Shown here piece after piece: positions 16,342 through 24,193 of a stretch of 64,000 bases of DNA. The notes beneath the pieces are model-generated. The model had not been told where the DNA came from. It was given only the letters and a program-made list of their open reading frames with translations, and ran no database searches. This DNA comes from Croceibacterium_A sp035626815. Lineage in GTDB: Bacteria > Pseudomonadota > Alphaproteobacteria > Sphingomonadales > Sphingomonadaceae. Both the position numbers and the translations under genes were made by a program. The stretch spans positions 118,055 to 182,054 of the forward strand of contig DASPMY010000038.1 of the NCBI GenBank assembly GCA_035626815.1, in the 5' to 3' direction. Positions within the stretch are counted from its first letter, which is position 1, and every line of letters starts with the position of its first letter.

Positions 16342-17460
16342 ATGGCGTTTCGCACAACCCACACCGGCAGCCTGCCGCGGCCGGACGACCTGCTCGCGCT
16401 GATGTTCGCCCGCGAGGGCGGCGAGGCGGTCGACGAGGCGCAGCTCGACGCGGCGATCGAGCGGGCCACCGCGTACGTCATCGGCCGCCAGCAGCAGGCC
16501 GGCATTTCGGTGATCGGCGACGGCGAGATGTCGAAGCCGAGCTACGCCACCTACATCAAGCACCGCCTGTCGGGCTTCGGCGGCGAGGCCGGGCAGTATG
16601 CGTTCGAGGACCTCGAGCAGTTCCCGGGCGCCAAGGCGCGGGTGTTCGGCGACACCGGCCGCGCGCGGCGCAGCGCGCCCGCATGCACCGCGCCGATCGA
16701 GGTCATCGACATGGAGGCGCCGCGCGAGGATGCCGAGCGGCTGACGCGCCTCGCCGGCGGGCACGAGACCTTCATGAGCGCCGCTTCACCCGGCGTCACC
16801 GCGCTGTTCTTCCCGAACCAGCATTACGCCAGCGACGAGGAATACGTCTTCGCGCTCGCCGAGGGCCTCCGGCACGAATACGAGACCATTGCCAACGCCG
16901 GGATCACGCTGCAGGTCGATTGCCCGGACCTGGCGATGGGCCGTCACGTGCAGTTCACCGACCTCTCGCTCGAGGAGTTCCGCCAGCGCATCGGCATGAA
17001 CGTCGCCGCGCTCAACCATGCGCTGCGCAACATCCCGGCCGAGCAGCTCAGGATGCACCTGTGCTGGGGCAACTACCCCGGCCCGCATACCTGCGACGTG
17101 GCGCTGGGCGACATCGCCGACATCGTCTGGAGCGCCAAGCCGCAGACGGTGCTGCTCGAAGGCGCCAACCCGCGCCACGCGCACGAATTCGCCTGGTTCG
17201 AGGCGAATCCGCTGCCTGAGGGCAAAGTGCTGTGCCCCGGCATGATCGAGCCGCAGAGCCCTTATGTCGAGCATCCCGAGCTGATCGCCCAGCGCATCGG
17301 CCGCTACGCCGACTTGCTCGGGCGAGAGCGGGTCATGGCGGGGGTCGACTGCGGCTTCTCGGTCCACGCGGGCAGCGGCGCGCTCGATCCCGAGGTGGTG
17401 TGGGCCAAGCTGACGGCGCTGGCCGAGGGCGCGGCGATCGCGAGCGCGCGCTACCGCTAG
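16342..17460 (+). CDS. MetE C-terminal-like protein, second copy
   Basis: 372 residues, again the MetE catalytic barrel alone. Zinc-site motifs are HLCWGNYPGPH and GVDCGFSVHAG; the N-terminal substrate motif is THTGSLPRP with GDGEMSKPSY. It is clearly diverged from the gene at 15211, so the pair is an old duplication or two separate acquisitions with distinct substrates. The start has GGGAAAGG upstream. It ends by overlapping the convergent membrane-protein gene by 4 bp. A demethylase or methyltransferase role for a methoxylated or methylthio substrate is possible but unproven. Confidence 0.86.
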   Translation: MAFRTTHTGSLPRPDDLLALMFAREGGEAVDEAQLDAAIERATAYVIGRQQQAGISVIGDGEMSKPSYATYIKHRLSGFGGEAGQYAFEDLEQFPGAKARVFGDTGRARRSAPACTAPIEVIDMEAPREDAERLTRLAGGHETFMSAASPGVTALFFPNQHYASDEEYVFALAEGLRHEYETIANAGITLQVDCPDLAMGRHVQFTDLSLEEFRQRIGMNVAALNHALRNIPAEQLRMHLCWGNYPGPHTCDVALGDIADIVWSAKPQTVLLEGANPRHAHEFAWFEANPLPEGKVLCPGMIEPQSPYVEHPELIAQRIGRYADLLGRERVMAGVDCGFSVHAGSGALDPEVVWAKLTALAEGAAIASARYR

Positions 17461-18311
17461 CCATCCGGTCCGGCCAGAAGCCGGGTCGCGATGCCGAGCA
17501 GCAGGGCGGTCAGGCCGACGATCGTGCCGACGATCAGCAGGACCATCGGCACGATCGTTTCGTTGGCGCTCCACCCGGTCGCCTCGGCCATCGCCCAGCC
17601 AATCGCGCAGGCGGCCAGGCTGAGCAGGAACACGATCGCGGTCACCCGGTAGGTCTTGCGCGGGTTGCGCAGCGCGATCGCCGGCTTGCGCACCAGCCGG
17701 GGAGCGAAAAAGTGGTAGACCCGCGCCGCGTCGCCGCGCGCCGAAGGCGGGAACGGCACCCGCAAGGTGGTCAGCTGCACGCCGCCGTAACGCCCGCGCG
17801 GATAGGCGAGCTCGAACTCGAGGCAGTCGGGCGGCTGCCCCGCGACGGACGCATTGTCGAGCCACCCGATCGCGCGCAGCTCGGGCAGGCCGCGCGGCCG
17901 CAGCACGTGATAGGAATGGTCGATCAGCAGCGACTTCTCGCCGACGATCACGTCAACTCCTTCACCGGGAGTCCGCTTGCGGATCCACAAGTCGTTGACC
18001 AGCCGGTGCAGGTCGATGTCTTGCCGCCGGCCGTCGAACGCGCGGAACTTGTCCCATTGCTCGGCGGTGAGGTGCCATTCGGCCAGCCGCGACTCGCCTG
18101 CGAGAAGCTTGGCCTCGCCGCGCACATGCAACGCTGCCATGATACCGAAGACGAGCCCGATCGGACCGAGCGAAAAGCCGACCGCGATCGGCGCGACCGA
18201 GGTCCAGTCCGGGCCGTTCGCCGCCTGGCGGGTGGCGCCGAGCCATACCAGCAGCGCGCCGAGCCCGACCATCGCGCAGAAGATGAGCAGTTTGCGGGCC
18301 GGATTTCGCAC
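17457..18311 (-). CDS. Membrane protein of unknown function
   Basis: 284 residues. Four hydrophobic segments are visible: two near the N-terminus (about residues 7-27 and 40-62) and two near the C-terminus (about 223-245 and 255-277). Between them is a cytoplasmic or periplasmic domain of about 150 residues containing WHLTAEQWDKFRAFDGRRQD and DVIVGEKSLLIDHSYHVLRP. I recognise no named domain. The 5' end lies 93 bp from the tRNA-Leu gene on the other strand. Confidence 0.75.
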   Translation of the reverse strand: MRNPARKLLIFCAMVGLGALLVWLGATRQAANGPDWTSVAPIAVGFSLGPIGLVFGIMAALHVRGEAKLLAGESRLAEWHLTAEQWDKFRAFDGRRQDIDLHRLVNDLWIRKRTPGEGVDVIVGEKSLLIDHSYHVLRPRGLPELRAIGWLDNASVAGQPPDCLEFELAYPRGRYGGVQLTTLRVPFPPSARGDAARVYHFFAPRLVRKPAIALRNPRKTYRVTAIVFLLSLAACAIGWAMAEATGWSANETIVPMVLLIVGTIVGLTALLLGIATRLLAGPDG

Positions 18312-18404
18312 GAGTTCGGCTTTCCCAAGCGTGTCCCGCGCAGCGTAACCGTCAGGAGCGCCACTGGTAAGCTGCCGCGGCGCTCGCTAGTCCTGCTGCG
18401 GCGT

Positions 18405-18489
18405 GCGGGTGTGGCGGAATGGTAGACGCCGGGGACTTAAAATCCCCTGGGCTTTGCCCGTGCCGGTTCGAGTCCGGCCACCCGCACCA
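18405..18489 (+). tRNA. tRNA-Leu (anticodon TAA)
   Basis: The acceptor stem GCGGGTG/CACCCGC encloses 85 bases including an encoded CCA end. The anticodon stem GGGGA/TCCCC presents loop CTTAAAA, giving anticodon TAA (reads UUA). The long variable arm (TGGGCTTTGCCCG) is that of a class II tRNA, consistent with leucine. The T arm has the normal GGTTCGAGTCC. Confidence 0.96.
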
Positions 18490-18546
18490 GTTCGTCGGCG
18501 AGGGCGCAGCCGGGCCCCGGAACGCTCCGAGGCCCGGAACGGTCGT

Positions 18547-18747
18547 TCAGCGCGGGCCGCGCGGGCCGAGGTTGTCCTCGAGCAGGCCCGGGTTGTGGTC
18601 GCCCGAGTTGCCCGGAGGCGGGCCGGATTCGGGGCCGTTGCCGTAGCCGTTGTTGTTCTTGCTCTTGCTCTTGCTCGGCGGGCACGGCGAGCAGCATGAG
18701 CCGGCGCCGCTGACGTAAGCCAGCTCGAGTTCGTTCAGGTCGCGCAT
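18547..18747 (-). CDS. Small peptide with double-glycine-type leader (bacteriocin-like candidate)
   Basis: 66 residues. The N-terminus MRDLNELELAYVSGAG matches the leader pattern of bacteriocin-like peptides cut by C39-peptidase ABC exporters (acidic-hydrophobic helix, then VSGG; here GAG). The remainder is a small, hydrophilic core with a CC..C cluster (GSCCSPCPP), a Lys/Ser run, an Asn run and several Gly/Pro pairs. The ATG has GGAG eight bases upstream. No transporter, modification or immunity gene is adjacent, so it may be an orphan precursor served by machinery elsewhere. An unrelated short ORF is the alternative. Confidence 0.6.
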   Translation of the reverse strand: MRDLNELELAYVSGAGSCCSPCPPSKSKSKNNNGYGNGPESGPPPGNSGDHNPGLLEDNLGPRGPR

Positions 18748-19101
18748 ATCGGGTCTCCAGGGCCAATTCGATCCATCGAAGCGATGGAGCCGCTCTCATG
18801 AGCGATCGCCTCGCCGTCGCAACCGCGCCGTTTCCCCCGTCTCGCAGCGGGACGCCGGCGGGGACAAGGGTGAACCGGCGGGCCGTTGCGGGTTAGTCCC
18901 TAGGCGCCGGCCAAGGAAACCTTGGCTATCAAAGGGCTAAGTCCGCGGCGTCGACGAGGGGGAGCGGAGACAGCGATATGGCCGCAGATCGAGTCCGCGA
19001 CGCCGCCGGGCAACGGCAAACCACCGATCCCGTTCGAATTGGGGCATCCGCGGCGGTTCGCCGGCGGCCTCGTGTCCGCTCTTAGCCATTCGGAAACCAT
19101 C
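18748..19101. other. Intergenic region between small peptide and PilZ genes
   Basis: About 350 bp. The only structure seen is a perfect 7-bp inverted repeat, GCCAAGG-AAA-CCTTGGC at 18910-18926, which could be an operator. No convincing promoter hexamers or RNA gene were found. The region must hold promoters for two divergent genes, or an upstream extension of the PilZ gene. Confidence 0.5.
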
Positions 19102-19803
19102 ATGGCGCTACATCTGACAGGTTCGAAGCAGCGGATGGGCATGGGGAACGCCCGCCCGCGTATCGTTGGGGATCCTATGCGCGAGTTCGTGCGCCAGGAT
19201 AACGCCTTGCCCGATCCGCCTGTGGGTGACGGAGACGGGCCCGATCAGCGTAGCGCTCCGCGCTTCACGCTGCTCATCCGCTCGGCCAAGTTGATCAGCC
19301 CCGACCGTGAGTTCCTGTGCGTGGTGCGCGACGCCTCGGAAACGGGGGTCAGCGTGCGCCTATTCCACGCGCTGCCGGCCGAAGCTCCGCTCTCGCTCGA
19401 GATGCCCAACGGCGACCAGTACCCGCTCGAGCGCGTGTGGGAGGAGGACGGCAAGGCCGGGTTCCGCTTTGCCGCGCCGGTCGACATCGAACGCATCGTC
19501 GAGAGCCCGAGCCGCTTCGGCAAGCGCGCGGTGCGCGTGCGGCTCGACGTTCCGTGCGAGCTGTTCGTGGGCGTGCGGCGCGTCCCGGCGATGCTGTGCA
19601 ATCTGTCGCAGCAGGGGGCCCAGATCCGCACCGAGGAAAAGCTCTCGCTGATCCAGCGAGTCAAGATCAGCGCCGAGGGCATGCCCGAGATCGCCGGCAA
19701 GGTCCGCTGGCGCCGCGACGAAAGCTACGGCCTGAGCTTTGAGGACACCTTCCAGTTCGCGCAGCTGGCCGCGCTCGCCTTCGAGCTGCAGCGCGCGGCG
19801 TAA
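19102..19803 (+). CDS. Tandem PilZ-domain protein
   Basis: About 233 residues; PilZ domains bind cyclic di-GMP. Two are present. The first carries RSAPR and DASETG, both halves of the binding signature (RxxxR, D/NxSxxG). The second carries KRAVR and NLSQQG, with lysine for the first arginine. The start is uncertain: ATG at 19102, 19141 or 19177 all have weak ribosome-binding sites, and the sequence before 19177 is not part of the domain. It lies 72 bp ahead of the flavoprotein/GtrA operon on the same strand, so it may report c-di-GMP level to exopolysaccharide or cell-cycle machinery. Confidence 0.82.
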   Translation: MALHLTGSKQRMGMGNARPRIVGDPMREFVRQDNALPDPPVGDGDGPDQRSAPRFTLLIRSAKLISPDREFLCVVRDASETGVSVRLFHALPAEAPLSLEMPNGDQYPLERVWEEDGKAGFRFAAPVDIERIVESPSRFGKRAVRVRLDVPCELFVGVRRVPAMLCNLSQQGAQIRTEEKLSLIQRVKISAEGMPEIAGKVRWRRDESYGLSFEDTFQFAQLAALAFELQRAA

Positions 19804-19875
19804 CCCGGCCGGGCGTTAACCAGCCCATAACCATTTTCCTTCACTCCCGGCGAAGAACACGCGGCGGGGGAATTC

Positions 19876-21456
19876 ATGACTTCACAGGGTAATGCGACGC
19901 GCGGGGACATCGCCGTCGACGTGGCGATCATCGGCGCGGGTCCGGCGGGGCTGACCGCGGGCTACCTGCTGTCCAAGGCCGGCAAGAGCGTCGCGATCAT
20001 CGAGAAGGACGCGACCTACGTCGGCGGCATCAGCCGCACCGTCGAGCACCAGGGTTACCGCTTCGACATCGGCGGCCACCGGTTCTTCTCGAAGAGCCAG
20101 GCGGTGGTCGACCTGTGGAACGAGATCCTGCCCGACGACTTCATCCAGCGTCCGCGGATGAGCCGCATCTACTACGAGGGCAAGTTCTACTCCTACCCGC
20201 TGCGCGCGTTCGAGGCGCTGCGCAACCTCGGGCTGTGGCGCTCGGGCCTGTGCATGCTCAGCTACGGCTGGAGCAAGCTGTTCCCGATCAAGGACGTCAG
20301 GAGCTTCGAGGACTGGACCAGCAACCAGTTCGGCAAGAAGCTCTACTCGATCTTCTTCAAGACCTACACCGAGAAGGTGTGGGGCATGCCGTGCAACGAG
20401 ATGAGCGCCGACTGGGCCGCGCAGCGGATCAAGGGCCTCAGCCTGTGGGGCGCGGTGACCGACGGGCTCAAGCGCTCGCTCGGGCTCAACAAGCGGCCCA
20501 ACGACGGGCAGGCGGTCAAGACCCTGCTCGAGACCTTCCGCTACCCGCGGCTCGGCCCGGGCATGATGTGGGACGCGGCGCGCGACCGCATCGTCGAGCG
20601 CGGCGGGCAGGTGCTGATGGGCCACGGCCTCAAGCAGCTTGCCGCCGACGGCCAGGGCGGCTGGCGGATGACCGCGAGCGGGCCCGAGGGCGAAGTGACG
20701 ATCGCCGCCGCGCATGCGATCAGCTCGGCGCCGATGCGCGAGCTCGCCGCGCGGCTCTATCCGCTTCCGCTCTCGACGATCGAGGCGAGCCAGCTCAAGT
20801 ACCGCGATTTCCTCACCGTGGCGCTGATGATCAAGTCGGATGACTTGTTCCCCGACAACTGGATCTACATCCACGACAGCAAGGTCCAGGTCGGCCGGGT
20901 GCAGAACTTCCGCTCGTGGTCGCCCGAGATGGTGCCCGATGCCGAAGTCGCCTGCGTCGGCCTCGAGTACTTCTGCTTCGAGGGTGACGGGCTGTGGGCG
21001 ATGGCCGACGCCGACCTGGTCGAGCTGGCCAAGCGCGAGATGGATATCCTCGGCCTGGTCTCGCCCGACAAGGTCATCGGCGGCGCGGTGGTGCGCCAGG
21101 AGAAGGCCTACCCGGTCTACGACGAGACGTACGCCGCCAACGTCGAGGCAATGCGCCGCGAGCTCGAGGACAAGCACCCGACGCTGCACCTCGTCGGCCG
21201 CAACGGCATGCACCGCTACAACAACCAGGACCACGCGATGATGACCGCAATGCTGACGGTCGAGAACATCCTCGCCGGGGAGCGTCGCTACGACACCTGG
21301 TGCGTCAACGAGGACGCCGAGTATCACGAGGCGGGCGACGAGGGTGCCGAGAAGGAGATTCCGGCCCGCTCGGTCAGCGCCGACCAGGCCGCAGCGCTCG
21401 CCTCGGTGCGCGAAGTGCCGCAGCGCGTCGCCGCGAGCGACCGCAAGGCCGCGTGA
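19876..21456 (+). CDS. FAD-dependent oxidoreductase, UDP-galactopyranose-mutase / protoporphyrinogen-oxidase-like
   Basis: 526 residues. FAD-binding motif VAIIGAGPAGLTAGYLLSKA is near residues 15-34, followed by FDIGGHRFFSKSQAV, which resembles UDP-galactopyranose mutases and related flavoproteins. A second dinucleotide segment, LHLVGRNGMHRYNNQDHAM, is near the C-terminus. RBS GGCGGGGG precedes the ATG. The next two genes overlap or abut and encode a GtrA-like protein and a large polytopic protein, a trio suggesting modification of a lipid-linked sugar. The reaction is not established. Confidence 0.85.
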   Translation: MTSQGNATRGDIAVDVAIIGAGPAGLTAGYLLSKAGKSVAIIEKDATYVGGISRTVEHQGYRFDIGGHRFFSKSQAVVDLWNEILPDDFIQRPRMSRIYYEGKFYSYPLRAFEALRNLGLWRSGLCMLSYGWSKLFPIKDVRSFEDWTSNQFGKKLYSIFFKTYTEKVWGMPCNEMSADWAAQRIKGLSLWGAVTDGLKRSLGLNKRPNDGQAVKTLLETFRYPRLGPGMMWDAARDRIVERGGQVLMGHGLKQLAADGQGGWRMTASGPEGEVTIAAAHAISSAPMRELAARLYPLPLSTIEASQLKYRDFLTVALMIKSDDLFPDNWIYIHDSKVQVGRVQNFRSWSPEMVPDAEVACVGLEYFCFEGDGLWAMADADLVELAKREMDILGLVSPDKVIGGAVVRQEKAYPVYDETYAANVEAMRRELEDKHPTLHLVGRNGMHRYNNQDHAMMTAMLTVENILAGERRYDTWCVNEDAEYHEAGDEGAEKEIPARSVSADQAAALASVREVPQRVAASDRKAA

Positions 21457-21464
21457 GGCCGGCG

Positions 21465-21878
21465 ATGGTCGCGCTGCTCTCGCGCGTCTCGGACGTGCGC
21501 CTGGTCCGCTACCTGCTCGCCAGCATCGGCGCGCTGGCGGTCGACATGGGCTGCTTCCTCGCGCTGCTCGCCCTGTCGATGTGGCCGGCGGCTGCTTCGG
21601 CGGTCGGCTATTGCGCGGGCATCGTCGCCCACTGGCTAATGTCGAGCCGCGCGGTGTTCGCCGACACAGTCGCGGAGCGCGGCATCGAGCGCACGCGGCA
21701 GAAGGCGCTGTTCGTCGGTTCCGCGCTGCTCGGGCTCGGCCTGACCGCGGGCATCGTCTTCGCCGGCGACAACGCCGGGCTCGACCCGCGCGCCGCCAAA
21801 CTGGTGGCGATCGCCGCCAGCTTCGCCGCCACCTGGCTGCTGCGCAGCAAGATCGTCTTCCGCGGCGCCGCGGCATGA
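21465..21878 (+). CDS. GtrA-family membrane protein
   Basis: 137 residues with four predicted membrane helices. The GtrA pattern is clear: LVRYLLASIGALAVDMG at the start and FAATWLLRSKIVF at the end. GtrA proteins are thought to help move undecaprenyl- or other lipid-linked sugars across the inner membrane. ATG 21465 has GAGG six bases upstream. GTG 21453, overlapping the previous stop, is an alternative that adds four residues. Its stop overlaps the start of the following membrane protein gene (ATGA). Confidence 0.88.
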   Translation: MVALLSRVSDVRLVRYLLASIGALAVDMGCFLALLALSMWPAAASAVGYCAGIVAHWLMSSRAVFADTVAERGIERTRQKALFVGSALLGLGLTAGIVFAGDNAGLDPRAAKLVAIAASFAATWLLRSKIVFRGAAA

Positions 21879-23647
21879 GCGAGGCCCTCGCCGCGCCGGC
21901 GCCGGCGCGCTTCCCGTTCGCCCGCGTGGCGCTGGTCTGGGCCGGGCTGTGCGCGATCATTCTGCTGGTCAACCTCGGCGGGATTCTCCAGCGCAAGTTC
22001 CCCGATCCCGACGACATGCTGCGGCTGGTCCAGGTCCGCGACTTGCTCGCCGGGCAGGGCTGGTTCGACCTCCACCAGTACCGCATCGATCCGCCCGAAG
22101 GGGTGCTGATGCACTGGTCGCGTCTGGTCGACATCCCGCTGGCGGCCACGATCGGCATGCTGACGCCGTTGATCGGCCAGGCGGGCGCGGAGATGACCGC
22201 GATGATCGCGGTCCCGCTGCTGACGCTGGGCGCGATCATGTTCGTCGCCGCGCGGATCGCGGCGCGGTTCTTCGATACCGAGGCGGTGACTTTTGTCTGC
22301 CTGTCGCTCGGCCTCTCGCCGCTGCTGGTGGCGCAAATCCAGCCGCTGCGGATCGACCATCACGGGTGGCAGATCTTCAGCGTCGTCGTCGCCCTCCTCG
22401 GCCTGCTTCCCGGCCGCGGCGCGAAAGGGGCCGCGCTGTCCGGCGCGGCGCTCGCCTTCGGCCTGTCGATCTCGCTCGAGGTGCTGCCGATCATGGCCGC
22501 GTTCGGCGGGGCCTTCGGCTTGCGCTGGCTGCTCGAGCGCGACAGCCGCTCTCTGCCGGCGTTCCTCGCCGCGCTGACCGGAAGCCTGGTGGTGCTGTTC
22601 CTGGCGACGCGCGGCGTGGCCGACCTCGCCGCGCACTGCGACGCCGTCTCGCCGCCGTACCTCGGCCTGCTCGCGCTCGTCACCGCGCTCGTCGCCGGCA
22701 TCGCCTGGCTGCGCCCGCGTTCGCCGGCGGTGCTGGTCGGCCTGCTCGGCGCCGCCGGAGCGGCCGGGCTCGCGCTGTTCCTCGCCAGCGCGCCGCAATG
22801 TTCGAGCGGCCCGTTCGCCGGACTCGACCCGCTGGTGCGGGAATTCTGGTACGAGAAAGTGCTCGAAGGCCTGCCGTTCTGGCGGATCAACCTGCTGCTC
22901 TCGATCCCGGTGGTGATCGGCGGCGCGATCGCGCTCGGGGTGCTGGCGCATTTCGCCCGCCACCGCGCCCCGGCCGAGCGCCGCTGGTGGCTCGAGTACC
23001 TGCTGGTCGCGACGATCGCTTACCTGACGGCGCTGCTGGTGTGGCGCTCGCAAGGCTTCGTCGGCGCGCTGTCGGCGATCCCGCTCGGCTGGCTGGCGCT
23101 GCAGCTGCTTGCCCGGCTGCGCACCGCCAGCGGAAACTGGCGCAAGCTCGCCGCGGGGCTCACGGTGATCCTGGTGCTGCTGCCGGCGTTCCCGGCCGCG
23201 GTCGCCCGCACGCTCGTCAACGAGGAGACCGTCGGCACCGGCAAGCTGAAGAAAGTGTCCGAGTCCGAATGCGAGATGATGGATCACACCGCCAAGCTCG
23301 ACCGGTTCGCGCCGGCGACGATCTTCGCCCCGCTCGATATCGGCCCGGCGATTGTCGAGATGAGCCATCACCGCGTCGTCGCCACCGGCCACCACCGCGG
23401 CGAAGCGGCGATGCGCGACGTGATCGCGGCGTTCACCGGCACGCCCGAGCAGGCACACGCGCAGATCCGCCGGCACGGCGCGCGCTACGTGGTGATCTGC
23501 ACCGACCTCTACGAAGTCGAGCTGTTCGTCTACAAGTCGCCCGGCAGCTTCGCCGAGGCGCTATCGGAAGAACGGGCGCCCGCCTGGCTCGAGCGCATCG
23601 ACATCGGCGCGCCCGAAAAGCTCCAGGTGTGGCGGGTAAAGAGCTGA
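21875..23647 (+). CDS. Polytopic membrane protein, GT-C glycosyltransferase-like
   Basis: 590 residues with roughly ten to twelve hydrophobic helices and a soluble C-terminal domain of about 130 residues. Near the first helix the motif FPDPDDMLRLVQVRDLLAGQ recalls the acidic catalytic loop of GT-C oligosaccharyl and lipid-linked-sugar transferases (DxD-type). RIDPPEGVLMHWSR follows. Translationally coupled to the GtrA gene. Together with the flavoprotein, it probably transfers a sugar from a polyprenyl carrier to lipid, glycan or protein outside the membrane. Family membership is inferred from topology and motif. Confidence 0.75.
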   Translation: MSEALAAPAPARFPFARVALVWAGLCAIILLVNLGGILQRKFPDPDDMLRLVQVRDLLAGQGWFDLHQYRIDPPEGVLMHWSRLVDIPLAATIGMLTPLIGQAGAEMTAMIAVPLLTLGAIMFVAARIAARFFDTEAVTFVCLSLGLSPLLVAQIQPLRIDHHGWQIFSVVVALLGLLPGRGAKGAALSGAALAFGLSISLEVLPIMAAFGGAFGLRWLLERDSRSLPAFLAALTGSLVVLFLATRGVADLAAHCDAVSPPYLGLLALVTALVAGIAWLRPRSPAVLVGLLGAAGAAGLALFLASAPQCSSGPFAGLDPLVREFWYEKVLEGLPFWRINLLLSIPVVIGGAIALGVLAHFARHRAPAERRWWLEYLLVATIAYLTALLVWRSQGFVGALSAIPLGWLALQLLARLRTASGNWRKLAAGLTVILVLLPAFPAAVARTLVNEETVGTGKLKKVSESECEMMDHTAKLDRFAPATIFAPLDIGPAIVEMSHHRVVATGHHRGEAAMRDVIAAFTGTPEQAHAQIRRHGARYVVICTDLYEVELFVYKSPGSFAEALSEERAPAWLERIDIGAPEKLQVWRVKS

Positions 23648-23654
23648 GCGGCGG

Positions 23655-24149
23655 TCAGGCCGGGCGGAACTTCATCGCCAGGCCGTTCATGCAATAACGC
23701 AAGCCTGTCGGCCGCGGCCCGTCGTTGAACACGTGGCCAAGGTGCCCGCCGCAATCGGCGCAATGCACCTCGGTGCGCGGGTAGCCGAGCTTGAGGTCGG
23801 TCGAGGTGCCGATCGCGCCCGGCAGCGGGCGGTAGAAGCTCGGCCAGCCGGTGCCGCTCTCGAACTTGGTCTCGCTCGAATAGAGCTGGTTGTTGCAGCC
23901 GGCGCAGACGAACGTGCCCTTGCGGTGCTCGCGGTTGAGCGGCGAGCTATAGGGCCGCTCGGTGTCCTCCTCGCGCAGCACGCGGTACACCGCCGGGCTG
24001 AGCCGCTTGCGCCATTCGCTGTCGGGGAACGAGACGCGGTAGGTCTTCGCCTCCGCCGCGCCGCCGCACGCGGCGAGCACGGGCACGGCGACGCCGGCAG
24101 CGAGCCAGGCGAGGGCGCGGCGGCGAGTCGGGTGGGGCTGGTCGAACAT
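23655..24149 (-). CDS. msrB: Peptide-methionine (R)-S-oxide reductase, exported lipoprotein form
   Basis: 164 residues. It reduces methionine R-sulfoxide in oxidised proteins. Structural zinc is bound by CAGC and CADC, and the catalytic cysteine is in RYCMNGLAMKF; GTGWPSFY and GGHLGHVF are further signatures. Unusually for MsrB, the N-terminus has a twin-arginine motif (TRRRALAWL) followed by a lipobox (LAAC), so the enzyme is probably a Tat-exported lipoprotein that repairs periplasmic proteins. It is convergent with the preceding gene, 7 bp apart. Confidence 0.95.
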   Translation of the reverse strand: MFDQPHPTRRRALAWLAAGVAVPVLAACGGAAEAKTYRVSFPDSEWRKRLSPAVYRVLREEDTERPYSSPLNREHRKGTFVCAGCNNQLYSSETKFESGTGWPSFYRPLPGAIGTSTDLKLGYPRTEVHCADCGGHLGHVFNDGPRPTGLRYCMNGLAMKFRPA

Positions 24150-24193
24150 GGCTGTGACCCTATCGCGGTTGCTTCGAACCTTCGCTGAACAAT

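Noticed and set aside
18405..18489. tRNA-Leu as an integration site for a mobile element
   Set aside because: No integrase gene, no direct repeat of the tRNA 3' end nearby, and neighbours are not phage-like.
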